Source: an uncultured Caproiciproducens sp. | GTDB taxonomy: Bacteria > Bacillota > Clostridia > Oscillospirales > Acutalibacteraceae | Reading direction: 5' to 3' | Length of the DNA stretch: 64,000 nt | Assembly (NCBI RefSeq): GCF_963664915.1 | Contig: NZ_OY761810.1 | Coordinates: 2,184,661 to 2,248,660 of the forward strand | In this document: positions 6,883 to 16,264 of the stretch, piece after piece | Layout of the letters: every line of letters starts with the position of its first letter | Position numbering within the stretch: the stretch's first letter is position 1 | The notes under the pieces: generated by a model | Seen by the model: the letters and a program-made list of their open reading frames with translations, nothing else | What the model was told of the DNA's origin: nothing | Database searches by the model: none | Translations under genes and position numbers: made by a program

Positions 6883-9800
6883 TTGCAGATCTTGTTGAAA
6901 AAAATTAATTTCTATATAAATTCACCGTTTCTACTGGTTATTTTACTGATACTAATTTCATTGTTCTGTTTTGTTCTATTAATGCTGTATTACCGGCTTA
7001 GCCATTTTGGTAAAAAAGTAAATTTTTCAATTTGGTCCTTGGAAGAAGATAAACCGGGTCCGAGCGAATGGGAAAAGCAGATGCTTGATCTGGCAAAAAG
7101 CCACAATCAGGTCAGGCTGACCGGATATAACTTTGTTCTGAATGATTATAATCAGGCCGCCTATAAGGAACTGAATAAAATAAGAGACAGCATTTCTGCC
7201 GTATCCACCGATATGATTTCCCTGATTCCGGCAGCGCGCTGGCTCTTTGATAATTTCCAAATGCTGTACCGGGAAATAAAAAAAGTACGTACCTCGGGAA
7301 CGAATTATGCCGTATTGCCTGTCCTGAGAGGAGAGGAATACCGTAACTTCCCCCGTATTTATATTGTGGCAAAAAAGATGGTGGCTCTTTCCGGCGGACA
7401 CCTGAGTGAAGAAAATATTTCCGTAATGCTGAAGGCTTATCAGCGGAAGATACCGCTTACGGACAAGGAAATCTGGGTTCTTCCGGAAGTGCTGGGCTTT
7501 TGCCTTCTTGAAGAGATCATTGCAACCGCGGATGAAATTCTTCAAATGATTAATGTGAAAACGAAAGCGGAAAGATTTCTCCGGGATAAGCTGTCAGATA
7601 AGCAGAGACCGGCCGATCTGTCAGCACTGCTTTGCAAACTAGAGGATAACTTAGGGCTGAACTACTCGTTCCATGCCCATGTAATATACCTGCTAAAAAA
7701 CATGTCCTTTGATGAGGCTTCCATTCAAAGCTATCTGGAATATCATTTTACTTCCATGGGAAGACAGGTGAAGACCTCCGGCATATTCCTGAAGGAAGGA
7801 AAGATTGAATCATTTCTTGAGACAAATATCCGGACTTTAATTGTCAGCCTGAGGGATATCAATGAGGTGGATGAGGAAAAATTCTTTGAGGAATATTCTT
7901 GCCTGGAGCAGATTTTATCACAGGACCCGGACGGCGTTTATCAAAAAATGGATTTGGAATCCAGAGGCATGTACCGTGGAGTCATTGTTAAATTATCGCT
8001 CCGTTATCGGCTGATGGAAGAAAAGATAGCGAAGGACTGCCTGGGACTGGCGGTTCAGGGAAGAGAGGACTTGCATTGTTCTCATCATGTGGGAGCCTAT
8101 CTTTTGGGGAAGGGGTATCCGATTCTGAAAGCAAAGGCATTAGGGAAACCGATCCCCAAAAGCATTAAGAAAAGAATAAATGTAAAAGGCTTCCTTTATT
8201 TCCTTACCCTGTTCCTTATTATTCCGGCGCTGAGTGCCTGTCTGCTCTATGCTTTCCGAACCCTTGGCGGATTGCAGGATACCAACCGGCGTGTTATGAT
8301 CCTTCTGGCGGCAATGCCACTGTTGATGGGTATTTCCATAGAGATTACAAATTTTATATTTACCAGAAGAATCATGGCTAAAAAAATTCCTTCTCTGAAC
8401 TATCTGAAGGAAATACCGGAGGAAGCAAGAACCTTTGTGGTCATGCCGGTTATCGTCTGTTCGAAGGAACAGGGTCTGGAATACATGAACCGTCTTCAAA
8501 AACATTATCTGGCAAACCGGCAGTCGAATCTTTACTTTGCATTGCTTCTGGATTTTGAGGATTCTTCGGACCAGTTCATGCTGAAGGACGCGGTGATTGA
8601 AGGCGCTCTTGCTGCACGTATGAAGGAACTGAATGAGTGCTATCCGTCGGAGTACCAGCGCTTTTCCCTGTTCTTCCGCTACCGCAAATGGAATCAAGCG
8701 GAGAACTGTTTCATGGGCTGGGAGCGTAAGAGAGGAAAGCTGGAAGAGTTTAACAATCTTTTAAATGGGGCAGGAAAGGAGAATACCACCTTTTCCTCCG
8801 TTTACTGCGACCAAGAGCTTCTCACCACCTTCCGGTATGTGATTACATTGGATGCGGATACCAATCTGATCCGTGACAATGCCGCGAAACTGGTCGGACT
8901 GATTGATCATCCTTTAAATAAACCGATTCTGGATCTCGCCAATCAAAAGGTGGAGGAAGGCTATGTTATCATACAGCCTTCGGTAAGAAATCATATCGTG
9001 GATAAGAACGGCAGTAGGTTTACGAAAATCTTCGGAGGAGAATCAGGCCTTGCCCATTACGGAACCGTCATATCAGATATCTATCAGGATATTTTCAACG
9101 AAGGAATCTATACCGGAAAAGGCATCTATGATATAAAAGCCTTTCACAAGGTGCTTCAAAATAAGGTACCGGAAAACCGGATTCTCAGTCATGACCTTTT
9201 TGAGAGTTGCTATGCACGGACAGCTTTTTCCAGCACAGCCAAGATTATGGACAATTTTCCAAACAGCGTTTTATCCTTTACCAAAAGGGAACACCGATGG
9301 CTGCGCGGGGACTGGCAACTGCTGCCCTGGTTGTTTATGAAGAAGGCCCTGGACGGGAGAAACTTGTGCGCATTGTCAAAATGGAAAATCTTTGACAACC
9401 TGAGAAGAAGCCTGGTTCCTCTGAGTAAGACTCTGTTTATCTTGTTGAATCTGGCATGGATGCCAGAAGCATATTATCTTTGGTTGCCCTTTGTTTTCTT
9501 TAATGATCTGTTTTCCCTGGTGATTCTGCTGCTTGCAGTGATCACTCAGAAGCTGATCCGGCCGAAGCTCGCCTTTGTCTATAAAAGCTTCTTACAGGAA
9601 CTTGCCGTGATGCTGGAAAGAGCATTCCTGGAGTTTACAATCACTCCCTACCGCGCATATATCGCATCCGATGCAATTGTCAGAACCCTATATCGACTCT
9701 TTATCAGCAAAAAAAATCTGCTTCGCTGGAATACGGCGGAAGCAGTGGATGCCTCCATTGTCGATACCAGAAAAGAATATTTTCTTACCATGTGGAGCGC

Positions 9801-12800
9801 TTTTCTTCCGGCGTTTGCGCTTGTGACGATTTTATTTATGGGATATTTGAGCCCCGCAGGAATGATTTTGACAGCAATCATCATTGCTGACTGGAGTATA
9901 GCCTTTGAAATCGCATACCGGATCAGTCAGCCGGAAAACAAGCTTCATCCGAGAGATAAAGCACAGGACAGTGAGCTGCTTCTGGATACCGCGCGCAGAA
10001 CATGGCTGTTTTTTAAAGAGTTTTCCACGAAGGAAAACAACTGGCTCTGTCCGGATAATTATCAGATTTCAACGGTTGAAAAAGTCAGTGATAAAACATC
10101 TCCGACCAATATCGGACTTCAGTTCCTGGCAATCTTGTCAGCCAGGGATTTGGGGTTTGAAACTCTGAGCTCTACGGTTGAAGCCGCGGAAAACCTGATG
10201 GATACGGTTCGGAAAATGCTGAAATGGAAAGGGCATCTCTATAATTGGTATCATATTAAATCCCTGGAGGTACTCAATCCTGCCTATATATCAACCGTAG
10301 ACAGCGGCAATTTTCTGGGACATCTGGTCGTCCTGAAAAACGGCCTTTTAGAGCAGATTGACAAACCGGTTTATCCGGACAATTTTCTGTCCGAGCTTAG
10401 GGTCGCGCTTAAGAACAGCAATGAGGAAATTCGGCTGAGAACAGGCGATTTTGGCGGAAACAGGCTCAAGACCGTGTATCAAAGCATAGGGGAACTGATC
10501 GAAGATATTGCGGATGTCTGGGAAAGCTTAAACGAGAGGGAGCTTAGACCAGCCGCAGATTACCGCTGGACCAGACATTTGATCAACCTCATTGACAGTA
10601 CGGTAAATGAGGCTGCGGCCTTAAAACTGAAGAAAGAGAAATTTTCTTCTTATCCTGTGCTTTGCCATATTGCAGCGGAGGATAATCAATTTGCGAACGG
10701 TATGATCCATCGGATTAAAGAACTCTGCAATCAAATAGACTGTATTTTAGCAAATGCTGATTTTCGCTTTTTATTTAACGAAAAGAGAATGCTGTTCCAT
10801 ATCGGATATCATGTGTCCTCTCACACGCTGGATGACGGCTGTTACGACCTGATGGCGTCGGAATCGGCACTCACAAGCCTTCTTGCAATATCCATGGGCC
10901 AAGTGCCGTTAAAGCATTGGTATAAGCTGGGAAGGCCTCTGACCATGGTCAGAGGCCTTCCGTGTTTCGTATCCTGGAGCGGTACAATGTTTGAATATCT
11001 AATGCCGAACCTGGTATTCAAGGAATATGAGGGCTCCGTTTACGAACAGACTTCCAGGGCAGCGGTGCTTCAGCAAATAAAGTATGCAGAGGAGGCAGGG
11101 ATACCTTGGGGAATATCGGAATCCCAATACTATCGTTTTGACTTAAATTCAAATTACCAGTACAAAGCCTTTGGTGTTCCAAAGATAAGACTCCAGCCGG
11201 TCCGTAAGGATTCCCTGGTGGTTGCTCCCTATGCAACGATGCTGGCTCTGGATATCGCAGAAGAAGAATGCATGAAAAATTTGAAGCGGCTGAAGGAATT
11301 AGGTGCCTTCGGCGTTTACGGTTTCTATGAGTCGATTGATTTTAACGTACCGAATTCTGTGGAACTAACACCTTATTGTATTGTAAAATCCTATATGGCA
11401 CACCATCAGGGGATGAATCTGGCCGCCATTAATAATTATCTGAATGGGGGCATCCTTCGGGAGAGATTTCATGCGGAGATGATGATAAAGGCCTCAGAAG
11501 TCCTGCTGGAAGAAAAACGCCAGTCCTATTTGATTTCCACTGCCAGACAGGGATATACAATAATAATTGGAAAACCCCTTTTTAAAGAAGATATTTACAG
11601 TAATCGATATGTCAACAGTGCCGGCGTGAATTTGCCGGTTGTAAATTATCTGTCAAACGGTAAGTATTCTTTGATGATCACTTCGGATGGCGACGGCTTC
11701 AGTAAGTATGAGGACCGGATGCTTTACCGCTGGCGATCGGATATTTACGCGAATACAGGCAATTATATCTATATCAAGGATATGAAGCAGGGTAAGCTTT
11801 GGAGCGCCGCTTACCATCCTACAAGAACGGAGCCTGAGGATTATCAGGTGGTTTTTTGCCCGCACCAGGCGGAATTTAAACGCAGGGACGGGGATATTTC
11901 ATCCAATATGATTGTCAGCATGGATGCGGACCATGATTTAGAGATACGTAAGGTTACACTTACCAATCACGGGAATGAGGATAAGCGGCTGGAAGTAACC
12001 AGTTGCTTGGAGGTGGTGGATGATACCTATCTGGCAGAGTTAAGCCATCCTGCGTTTAATAAGCTTTTTCTGGAAAGTGAGTATCTGGAGGAGCAGGAAA
12101 TCTTCCTTACAAAAAGACGGCGTAAGAAGGAGGACGATCATCCTTACGTGATGCACATGGTGAGAACAAGAACGAAGCTATGCAAGAAATTAGAATATGA
12201 AAATGACAGAAAACGATTTATCGGAAGAAACAATACTTTGGAGAATCCGGATTCTGTGGTTAACAGCATTGCTTTTTCCAATAATTCTGGCTTTTGTAAT
12301 GATCCGATTATGAGCCTGCGGGCACAATTTTGCATAGGAGCAGGGGAAACCGTCAGCATTTCTTTCATTACCGGAGTGTGCGGCAGTAAGGAAGAAGCAA
12401 TAAAAATAGCAGGAGAATTGAATGTAAGTTACCGAATTGATGATATTCTTGAGAAATTCAGGCTTCAAAATAATTTGGAATTAAAGTATCTGGAGATTTC
12501 CAGAACCCAATTGAATGCTTTTCAGGATTTGATCAGCCCGGTCTTCTATTCCGCGGGTATTTACCGGGGGCCGGATGAAAATATACGGCGGAATTTTATG
12601 AACCAGAGCTTCTTGTGGAAATTCGGCGTATCAGGCGATAATCCCATTCTGCTATTAAAGGTTCGGTCTATTGACGAGGAAAGAATCGTGAAGGATGTAT
12701 TAAAGGCTTACGAATATCTGAGAACTAACCGTGTTATGGTGGACCTGATTATCCTGATTGATTCCAAGTATGGTTATCTTCAGGAGGTGGACGCATTAAT

Positions 12801-13005
12801 CAACGATATGACAAGCTCTCTTCGAATTTATGATTCCGGAAGCGAGAAGCCAAGCTTTTTTACACTGCATTCGTATGAGATGAAACCGGCGGAGATTGAT
12901 TTGCTGTATACGGTAGCGCGGGTTGTATTTTCAGAGAAGACGGGGATTTATTTTACCAATGCAAAGGAAAATTCGCATGAGTTATTTGAGAAATACCAGT
13001 CTTAG
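6883..13005 (+). CDS. Cyclic beta-1,2-glucan synthase-like protein, GT84 and glycoamylase part
   Basis: A very large (2040 residues) membrane protein like the N-terminal two thirds of NdvB/Cgs, which polymerises beta-1,2-glucan from UDP-glucose. An N-terminal transmembrane helix (about 9-35) is followed by paired helices near 430-490. The GT84 catalytic region has the DXD-type ITLDADTN (about residue 656) and REHRWLRGDWQ (about 804), then more helices. A glycoamylase-like (PF10091/GH189-type) domain at about 1310-1520 contains DDGCYDLMASE and GISESQYYRFD. A GH94-like beta-sandwich forms the C-terminus. The start is TTG 6883, with AAGGAGG 8 bases upstream. The frame ends in TAG at 13003 and continues open in the same frame into the GH94 gene. 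Confidence 0.85.
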   Translation: MQILLKKINFYINSPFLLVILLILISLFCFVLLMLYYRLSHFGKKVNFSIWSLEEDKPGPSEWEKQMLDLAKSHNQVRLTGYNFVLNDYNQAAYKELNKIRDSISAVSTDMISLIPAARWLFDNFQMLYREIKKVRTSGTNYAVLPVLRGEEYRNFPRIYIVAKKMVALSGGHLSEENISVMLKAYQRKIPLTDKEIWVLPEVLGFCLLEEIIATADEILQMINVKTKAERFLRDKLSDKQRPADLSALLCKLEDNLGLNYSFHAHVIYLLKNMSFDEASIQSYLEYHFTSMGRQVKTSGIFLKEGKIESFLETNIRTLIVSLRDINEVDEEKFFEEYSCLEQILSQDPDGVYQKMDLESRGMYRGVIVKLSLRYRLMEEKIAKDCLGLAVQGREDLHCSHHVGAYLLGKGYPILKAKALGKPIPKSIKKRINVKGFLYFLTLFLIIPALSACLLYAFRTLGGLQDTNRRVMILLAAMPLLMGISIEITNFIFTRRIMAKKIPSLNYLKEIPEEARTFVVMPVIVCSKEQGLEYMNRLQKHYLANRQSNLYFALLLDFEDSSDQFMLKDAVIEGALAARMKELNECYPSEYQRFSLFFRYRKWNQAENCFMGWERKRGKLEEFNNLLNGAGKENTTFSSVYCDQELLTTFRYVITLDADTNLIRDNAAKLVGLIDHPLNKPILDLANQKVEEGYVIIQPSVRNHIVDKNGSRFTKIFGGESGLAHYGTVISDIYQDIFNEGIYTGKGIYDIKAFHKVLQNKVPENRILSHDLFESCYARTAFSSTAKIMDNFPNSVLSFTKREHRWLRGDWQLLPWLFMKKALDGRNLCALSKWKIFDNLRRSLVPLSKTLFILLNLAWMPEAYYLWLPFVFFNDLFSLVILLLAVITQKLIRPKLAFVYKSFLQELAVMLERAFLEFTITPYRAYIASDAIVRTLYRLFISKKNLLRWNTAEAVDASIVDTRKEYFLTMWSAFLPAFALVTILFMGYLSPAGMILTAIIIADWSIAFEIAYRISQPENKLHPRDKAQDSELLLDTARRTWLFFKEFSTKENNWLCPDNYQISTVEKVSDKTSPTNIGLQFLAILSARDLGFETLSSTVEAAENLMDTVRKMLKWKGHLYNWYHIKSLEVLNPAYISTVDSGNFLGHLVVLKNGLLEQIDKPVYPDNFLSELRVALKNSNEEIRLRTGDFGGNRLKTVYQSIGELIEDIADVWESLNERELRPAADYRWTRHLINLIDSTVNEAAALKLKKEKFSSYPVLCHIAAEDNQFANGMIHRIKELCNQIDCILANADFRFLFNEKRMLFHIGYHVSSHTLDDGCYDLMASESALTSLLAISMGQVPLKHWYKLGRPLTMVRGLPCFVSWSGTMFEYLMPNLVFKEYEGSVYEQTSRAAVLQQIKYAEEAGIPWGISESQYYRFDLNSNYQYKAFGVPKIRLQPVRKDSLVVAPYATMLALDIAEEECMKNLKRLKELGAFGVYGFYESIDFNVPNSVELTPYCIVKSYMAHHQGMNLAAINNYLNGGILRERFHAEMMIKASEVLLEEKRQSYLISTARQGYTIIIGKPLFKEDIYSNRYVNSAGVNLPVVNYLSNGKYSLMITSDGDGFSKYEDRMLYRWRSDIYANTGNYIYIKDMKQGKLWSAAYHPTRTEPEDYQVVFCPHQAEFKRRDGDISSNMIVSMDADHDLEIRKVTLTNHGNEDKRLEVTSCLEVVDDTYLAELSHPAFNKLFLESEYLEEQEIFLTKRRRKKEDDHPYVMHMVRTRTKLCKKLEYENDRKRFIGRNNTLENPDSVVNSIAFSNNSGFCNDPIMSLRAQFCIGAGETVSISFITGVCGSKEEAIKIAGELNVSYRIDDILEKFRLQNNLELKYLEISRTQLNAFQDLISPVFYSAGIYRGPDENIRRNFMNQSFLWKFGVSGDNPILLLKVRSIDEERIVKDVLKAYEYLRTNRVMVDLIILIDSKYGYLQEVDALINDMTSSLRIYDSGSEKPSFFTLHSYEMKPAEIDLLYTVARVVFSEKTGIYFTNAKENSHELFEKYQS

Positions 13006-13017
13006 GAGGAAGAGGCT

Positions 13018-15450
13018 TTGGACACAGCAGATGCACCAACGGCACAAGAGAAAAAAACAGAGAATTATGAATTTTTTAACGGCTTCGGGGCATTTGCTTG
13101 TGAGGGCAGAGAATATGAAATTCTGCTGGAGGGTGACAACAGACCACCGGCGCCCTGGATTAATGTTGTTTCAAATAAGAACTTTGGATTCCAGATATCG
13201 GAGTCGGGTGCGGGTTTCACCTGGAGTATCAACAGCAGGGAAAATAAGCTTACGCCCTGGTCCAATGACCCTGTAAGTGACAGAGCCGCCGAGGCGATCT
13301 ATATTCTGGATGAAATAACCGGTGAGGTAATGACTCCTATGTCCCTCGGGAGGTCTGACCGGGGAACTTACCGGGTAAGGCACGGTTTTGGATATAGCAG
13401 GTTCCTTCATGGGGAAGCACTCGTTGATCAGGATCTGACGGTTTTTACCCCTTTGGATGAGTCATTGAAGCTTTGGAACCTTAAGCTGACGAACCGTTCG
13501 GATAAAGTGAAATATCTGAGCCTGACCTATTATGTGGAATGGGTTATGGGAACGCAGGGGGAACTTACCAATCCCTATATTCTGACCTCCTATGACAATG
13601 AGCATGAATGTTTAAATGCAAAAAATATTTATACCATGAACTTTCAAAACAGCTATTCCTACCTGTTCTCCAGTGAAACGATCGTCGGTTATACCGGCGA
13701 CAGACAGGAGTTTCTGGGGCGGAGGGGCAGTATCCGGGAACCGCGGGGAGCAGAAGTCAAGTTATCCTGCAATACGGGTGTATGCTATGATCCCTGCGGA
13801 GCAATTCAGGTATCCGTCATAATACAGCCGCAGGAAAGCAAGACGGTGCTGTTCGGGCTTGGGCAGAGTAGCAGTCTTAACGAGATATACAAAATCAGAT
13901 ACAAGTACAGGAATGCCGCTGTTGCCGAAAAGGAGCTTGACAGGGTGAAAGCCTATTGGGATGAATTATTAGGGACAGTTCAGGTAAAGACGAAGGACAG
14001 GGCGGTCGATATCTTGGTTAACGGCTGGCTGATTTATCAGACGTTGTCCTGCCGCATTCATGCGAGAACAGGCTTTTATCAGTGCGGAGGAGCTTATGGA
14101 TACCGGGATCAGCTTCAGGATGCCCTTTCGCTTCTCTTAGCAGATTCAAGTATTCTGCGAAGGCAAATTCTCATTGCCTGCAGCAGGCAGTTTGAAGAAG
14201 GGGATGTCCAGCATTGGTGGCATCCTCCGATGGGGATCGGGGTGAGAACGAGAATATCCGATGATTTACTGTGGCTGCCTTATTGCACCGCCGCCTATAT
14301 CCGAAGCACCGGAGATGCCGCAATTTTAAAGGAGCCGGTATCTTACATCAAGGGTCCGGTGCTTAAGGAGGATCAGCAGGATCTAATGTTTACCCCGGAA
14401 ACCTCCGAGCGTTCCGAAAGTGTTTATGAGCATTGCAAAAAAGCCATCGATCGGACCCGTTTCGGGGAACATGGACTTCCTCTCATGGGGGGAGGCGACT
14501 GGAACGACGGTATGAATGAGGTAGGAGTGAAGGGAAAGGGAGAAAGTGTTTGGCTGGCCTGGTTTTTGTATACCGTACTGGGTGACTTCATTCCTTTATG
14601 CTATCAGGAAGGCGATAGGGCCTACGGTCGGGAACTGGAGAAGAAACGGGAGAACCTGCTTCAAAGCATTGAAGAACACGCCTGGGATGGGGAGTGGTAT
14701 CTTCGGGCCTTTTATGACGACGGCTCGAAGCTCGGTTCAAAGGAAAACGATGAGTGCAGGATAGATTCCATCAGTCAATCCTGGAGTGTGATATCAAAAG
14801 GGGCGAAAAAGGAATGGGCGAAAACAGCAATGCAGTCGGCATGGCGCTATCTGGTAAGGGAGGAGGAAGCTCTTTCCTTGCTTTTGGCGCCCCCCTTTAA
14901 TAAGACAAGCAAAAATCCGGGTTATATCAAAAATTATATTCCCGGGATACGGGAAAACGGAGGCCAGTATACCCATGCGTCGGTTTGGCTGGCGATCGCC
15001 GCATCGATGCTGCATGACGATAACATGGCGCAAACCCTGTTTACCATGCTTAACCCAATTGACATTACGCAAAACAGGAAGGATGCGCTCAAGTATGAGA
15101 AGGAACCGTATGTAATGACGGCGGATATATCCCTCAGCCCGCCTTATACCGGAAGAGGCGGTTGGAGTTGGTATACCGGTTCCGCAGGCTGGATGTATCA
15201 GGGGCTGTTAAACTGGTTTCTGGGCTTTCGGAAAGAGGGGAATGAGCTGGTCGTTGATCCGGCGACACCTGCAAGTTTCGGGGATTTTTCCATTGAATAT
15301 AAATATGGGAGGTCTCTCTATGAAATCAGGGTTGAAAACAGAAGTAAGGGAACGCTGACAACGGAAGCAATCACTGTGGATGACAGGTTAATTCAGGGGA
15401 ACAGAATTTTGTTGAAGGATGACGGAGAAAAGCATCGGATTGTTGTATAG
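13018..15450 (+). CDS. GH94 domain protein, C-terminal part of the cyclic glucan synthase
   Basis: An 810-residue protein equal to the GH94 (beta-1,2-glucan phosphorylase-like) end of NdvB/Cgs. It begins NYEFFNGFGAFACEGREYEI and contains INSRENKLTPWSNDPVSD. The catalytic loop GGGDWNDGMNEVG carries the general-acid Asp (about residue 497). In one-piece synthases this domain trims or sets chain length. The TTG start has AGGAGG 8 bases upstream, overlapping the stop of the preceding gene. The reading frame is the same as upstream, with only TAG and four codons between. It is either a true two-gene version with coupled translation, or a nonsense-split gene that still happens to have an SD. Confidence 0.88.
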   Translation: MDTADAPTAQEKKTENYEFFNGFGAFACEGREYEILLEGDNRPPAPWINVVSNKNFGFQISESGAGFTWSINSRENKLTPWSNDPVSDRAAEAIYILDEITGEVMTPMSLGRSDRGTYRVRHGFGYSRFLHGEALVDQDLTVFTPLDESLKLWNLKLTNRSDKVKYLSLTYYVEWVMGTQGELTNPYILTSYDNEHECLNAKNIYTMNFQNSYSYLFSSETIVGYTGDRQEFLGRRGSIREPRGAEVKLSCNTGVCYDPCGAIQVSVIIQPQESKTVLFGLGQSSSLNEIYKIRYKYRNAAVAEKELDRVKAYWDELLGTVQVKTKDRAVDILVNGWLIYQTLSCRIHARTGFYQCGGAYGYRDQLQDALSLLLADSSILRRQILIACSRQFEEGDVQHWWHPPMGIGVRTRISDDLLWLPYCTAAYIRSTGDAAILKEPVSYIKGPVLKEDQQDLMFTPETSERSESVYEHCKKAIDRTRFGEHGLPLMGGGDWNDGMNEVGVKGKGESVWLAWFLYTVLGDFIPLCYQEGDRAYGRELEKKRENLLQSIEEHAWDGEWYLRAFYDDGSKLGSKENDECRIDSISQSWSVISKGAKKEWAKTAMQSAWRYLVREEEALSLLLAPPFNKTSKNPGYIKNYIPGIRENGGQYTHASVWLAIAASMLHDDNMAQTLFTMLNPIDITQNRKDALKYEKEPYVMTADISLSPPYTGRGGWSWYTGSAGWMYQGLLNWFLGFRKEGNELVVDPATPASFGDFSIEYKYGRSLYEIRVENRSKGTLTTEAITVDDRLIQGNRILLKDDGEKHRIVV

Positions 15451-15671
15451 TTCTTAGCTTGGCTGTTCCATGGAAACAGAGTCTAATGTCAGCAGGAGCG
15501 GGAAAATCGGACATAAGTTTTAATTCAAAGGTTTCCTCGGCCAATGCAATCCTGAACGTTTTTCCAACAGTTTCCCATGTGCCTGATTCATCACAAAGGC
15601 CGAAGTCGGTTGGCCAGTGTTCGGAAAAAACCAATGAAGATAAAAAAAACCCCAAACCCGCTTAAATGTAA
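15451..15671. other. Intergenic stretch between GH94 gene and element left end
   Basis: I find no gene I can support. A reverse-strand open frame (15371-15655) overlaps the end of the GH94 gene and has no SD; a forward frame (15459-15665) also lacks one. No strong terminator was seen directly after the GH94 gene. Confidence 0.4.
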
Positions 15672-15765
15672 GGCTGTCTTAGGGATGGTTGAAGAAAACC
15701 AGTAAAATCAAGGCTTTAAGACAGAAACAAACAATGCAAGAGTATGAATTTCATAACGAATGGAT

Positions 15766-15845
15766 AAGGGATACCGTTTTTCAAAGAATGGTATCCCTTT
15801 TTCCATATCAGTACGCCATAGTTAAAATAACTATGGCGTTTTTTT
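15766..15845 (+). terminator. Two tandem terminator-like hairpins in the leader of the first element gene
   Basis: AAGGGATACC (15766-15775) pairs with GGTATCCCTT (15790-15799). CGCCATAGTTA (15814-15824) pairs with TAACTATGGCG (15828-15838) and is followed by seven T. They sit just before the SD of the next gene, so they may isolate the element from outside transcription or act as attenuators. Confidence 0.65.
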
Positions 15846-15872
15846 ATGTCTTGAATTAAAAGGAGGTTTCTC

Positions 15873-16187
15873 ATGAGTAACAAAGGAAAAACCATCGGCA
15901 AGTTATTAGAGGAAGTCAGGCAGAAATCAGGGGCCGCTAAATTAGAGGGGCACGACATTATGACATTGGAACGCTTTGACCAGAACACACGACACATGAT
16001 TGTATTCGATGTATTGAGCCATGAATCCCCTGTGGGTTTCAAGGGTGATTGTATGCGCCTGTTTTTGACCGACAACGGCTACCAGAAAGCACAGGAAAAT
16101 CAGGATAAAGGATTTATTAAAATCAGAAACCACGCCAAAGTGATTGCCGGCAATCTCCACTATGACCACAAAGACCATGACCTATAA
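15873..16187 (+). CDS. Conserved element-borne hypothetical protein
   Basis: A 104-residue basic, soluble protein, the first gene of the transfer module. No domain is recognised with certainty. It begins MSNKGKTIGKLLEEVRQKSG and ends in a His/Asp-rich tail (HYDHKDHDL). Small proteins of this kind open the transfer region of Tn1549-like elements; the role is unknown. AAAGGAGG precedes the ATG by 8 bases. It is flanked on both sides by near-identical attenuator-like hairpins. Confidence 0.7.
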   Translation: MSNKGKTIGKLLEEVRQKSGAAKLEGHDIMTLERFDQNTRHMIVFDVLSHESPVGFKGDCMRLFLTDNGYQKAQENQDKGFIKIRNHAKVIAGNLHYDHKDHDL

Positions 16188-16196
16188 ATCATTTTT

Positions 16197-16230
16197 ACGC
16201 TATAGCTAATAAAAGCTATGACGTTTTTTA
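16197..16230 (+). terminator. Attenuator-like hairpin before the replication/partition-type gene
   Basis: CGCTATAGCT and AGCTATGACG form an imperfect stem followed by T6. The sequence closely resembles the hairpin at 15814-15838, so the first two element genes share the same leader device. Confidence 0.55.
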
Positions 16231-16264
16231 TGCCAAAATCTAAGCGGAAAGGAGGAAAACCGCT

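Noticed and set aside
7027-7545. Reverse-strand ORF of 172 codons inside the glucan synthase gene
   Set aside because: It is a shadow of a gene with clear domain motifs on the forward strand; no SD or homology.
13003-13005. TAG as a pyrrolysine codon joining the two glucan synthase parts
   Set aside because: No pyl genes are visible, TAG is used as an ordinary stop elsewhere in the window (for example at the end of the GH94 gene), and a good SD serves the second gene.
15371-15655. Reverse-strand ORF (94 codons) after the GH94 gene
   Set aside because: It overlaps the GH94 coding end, has a poor TTG start, no SD and no family resemblance. The forward ORF in the same place is no better.
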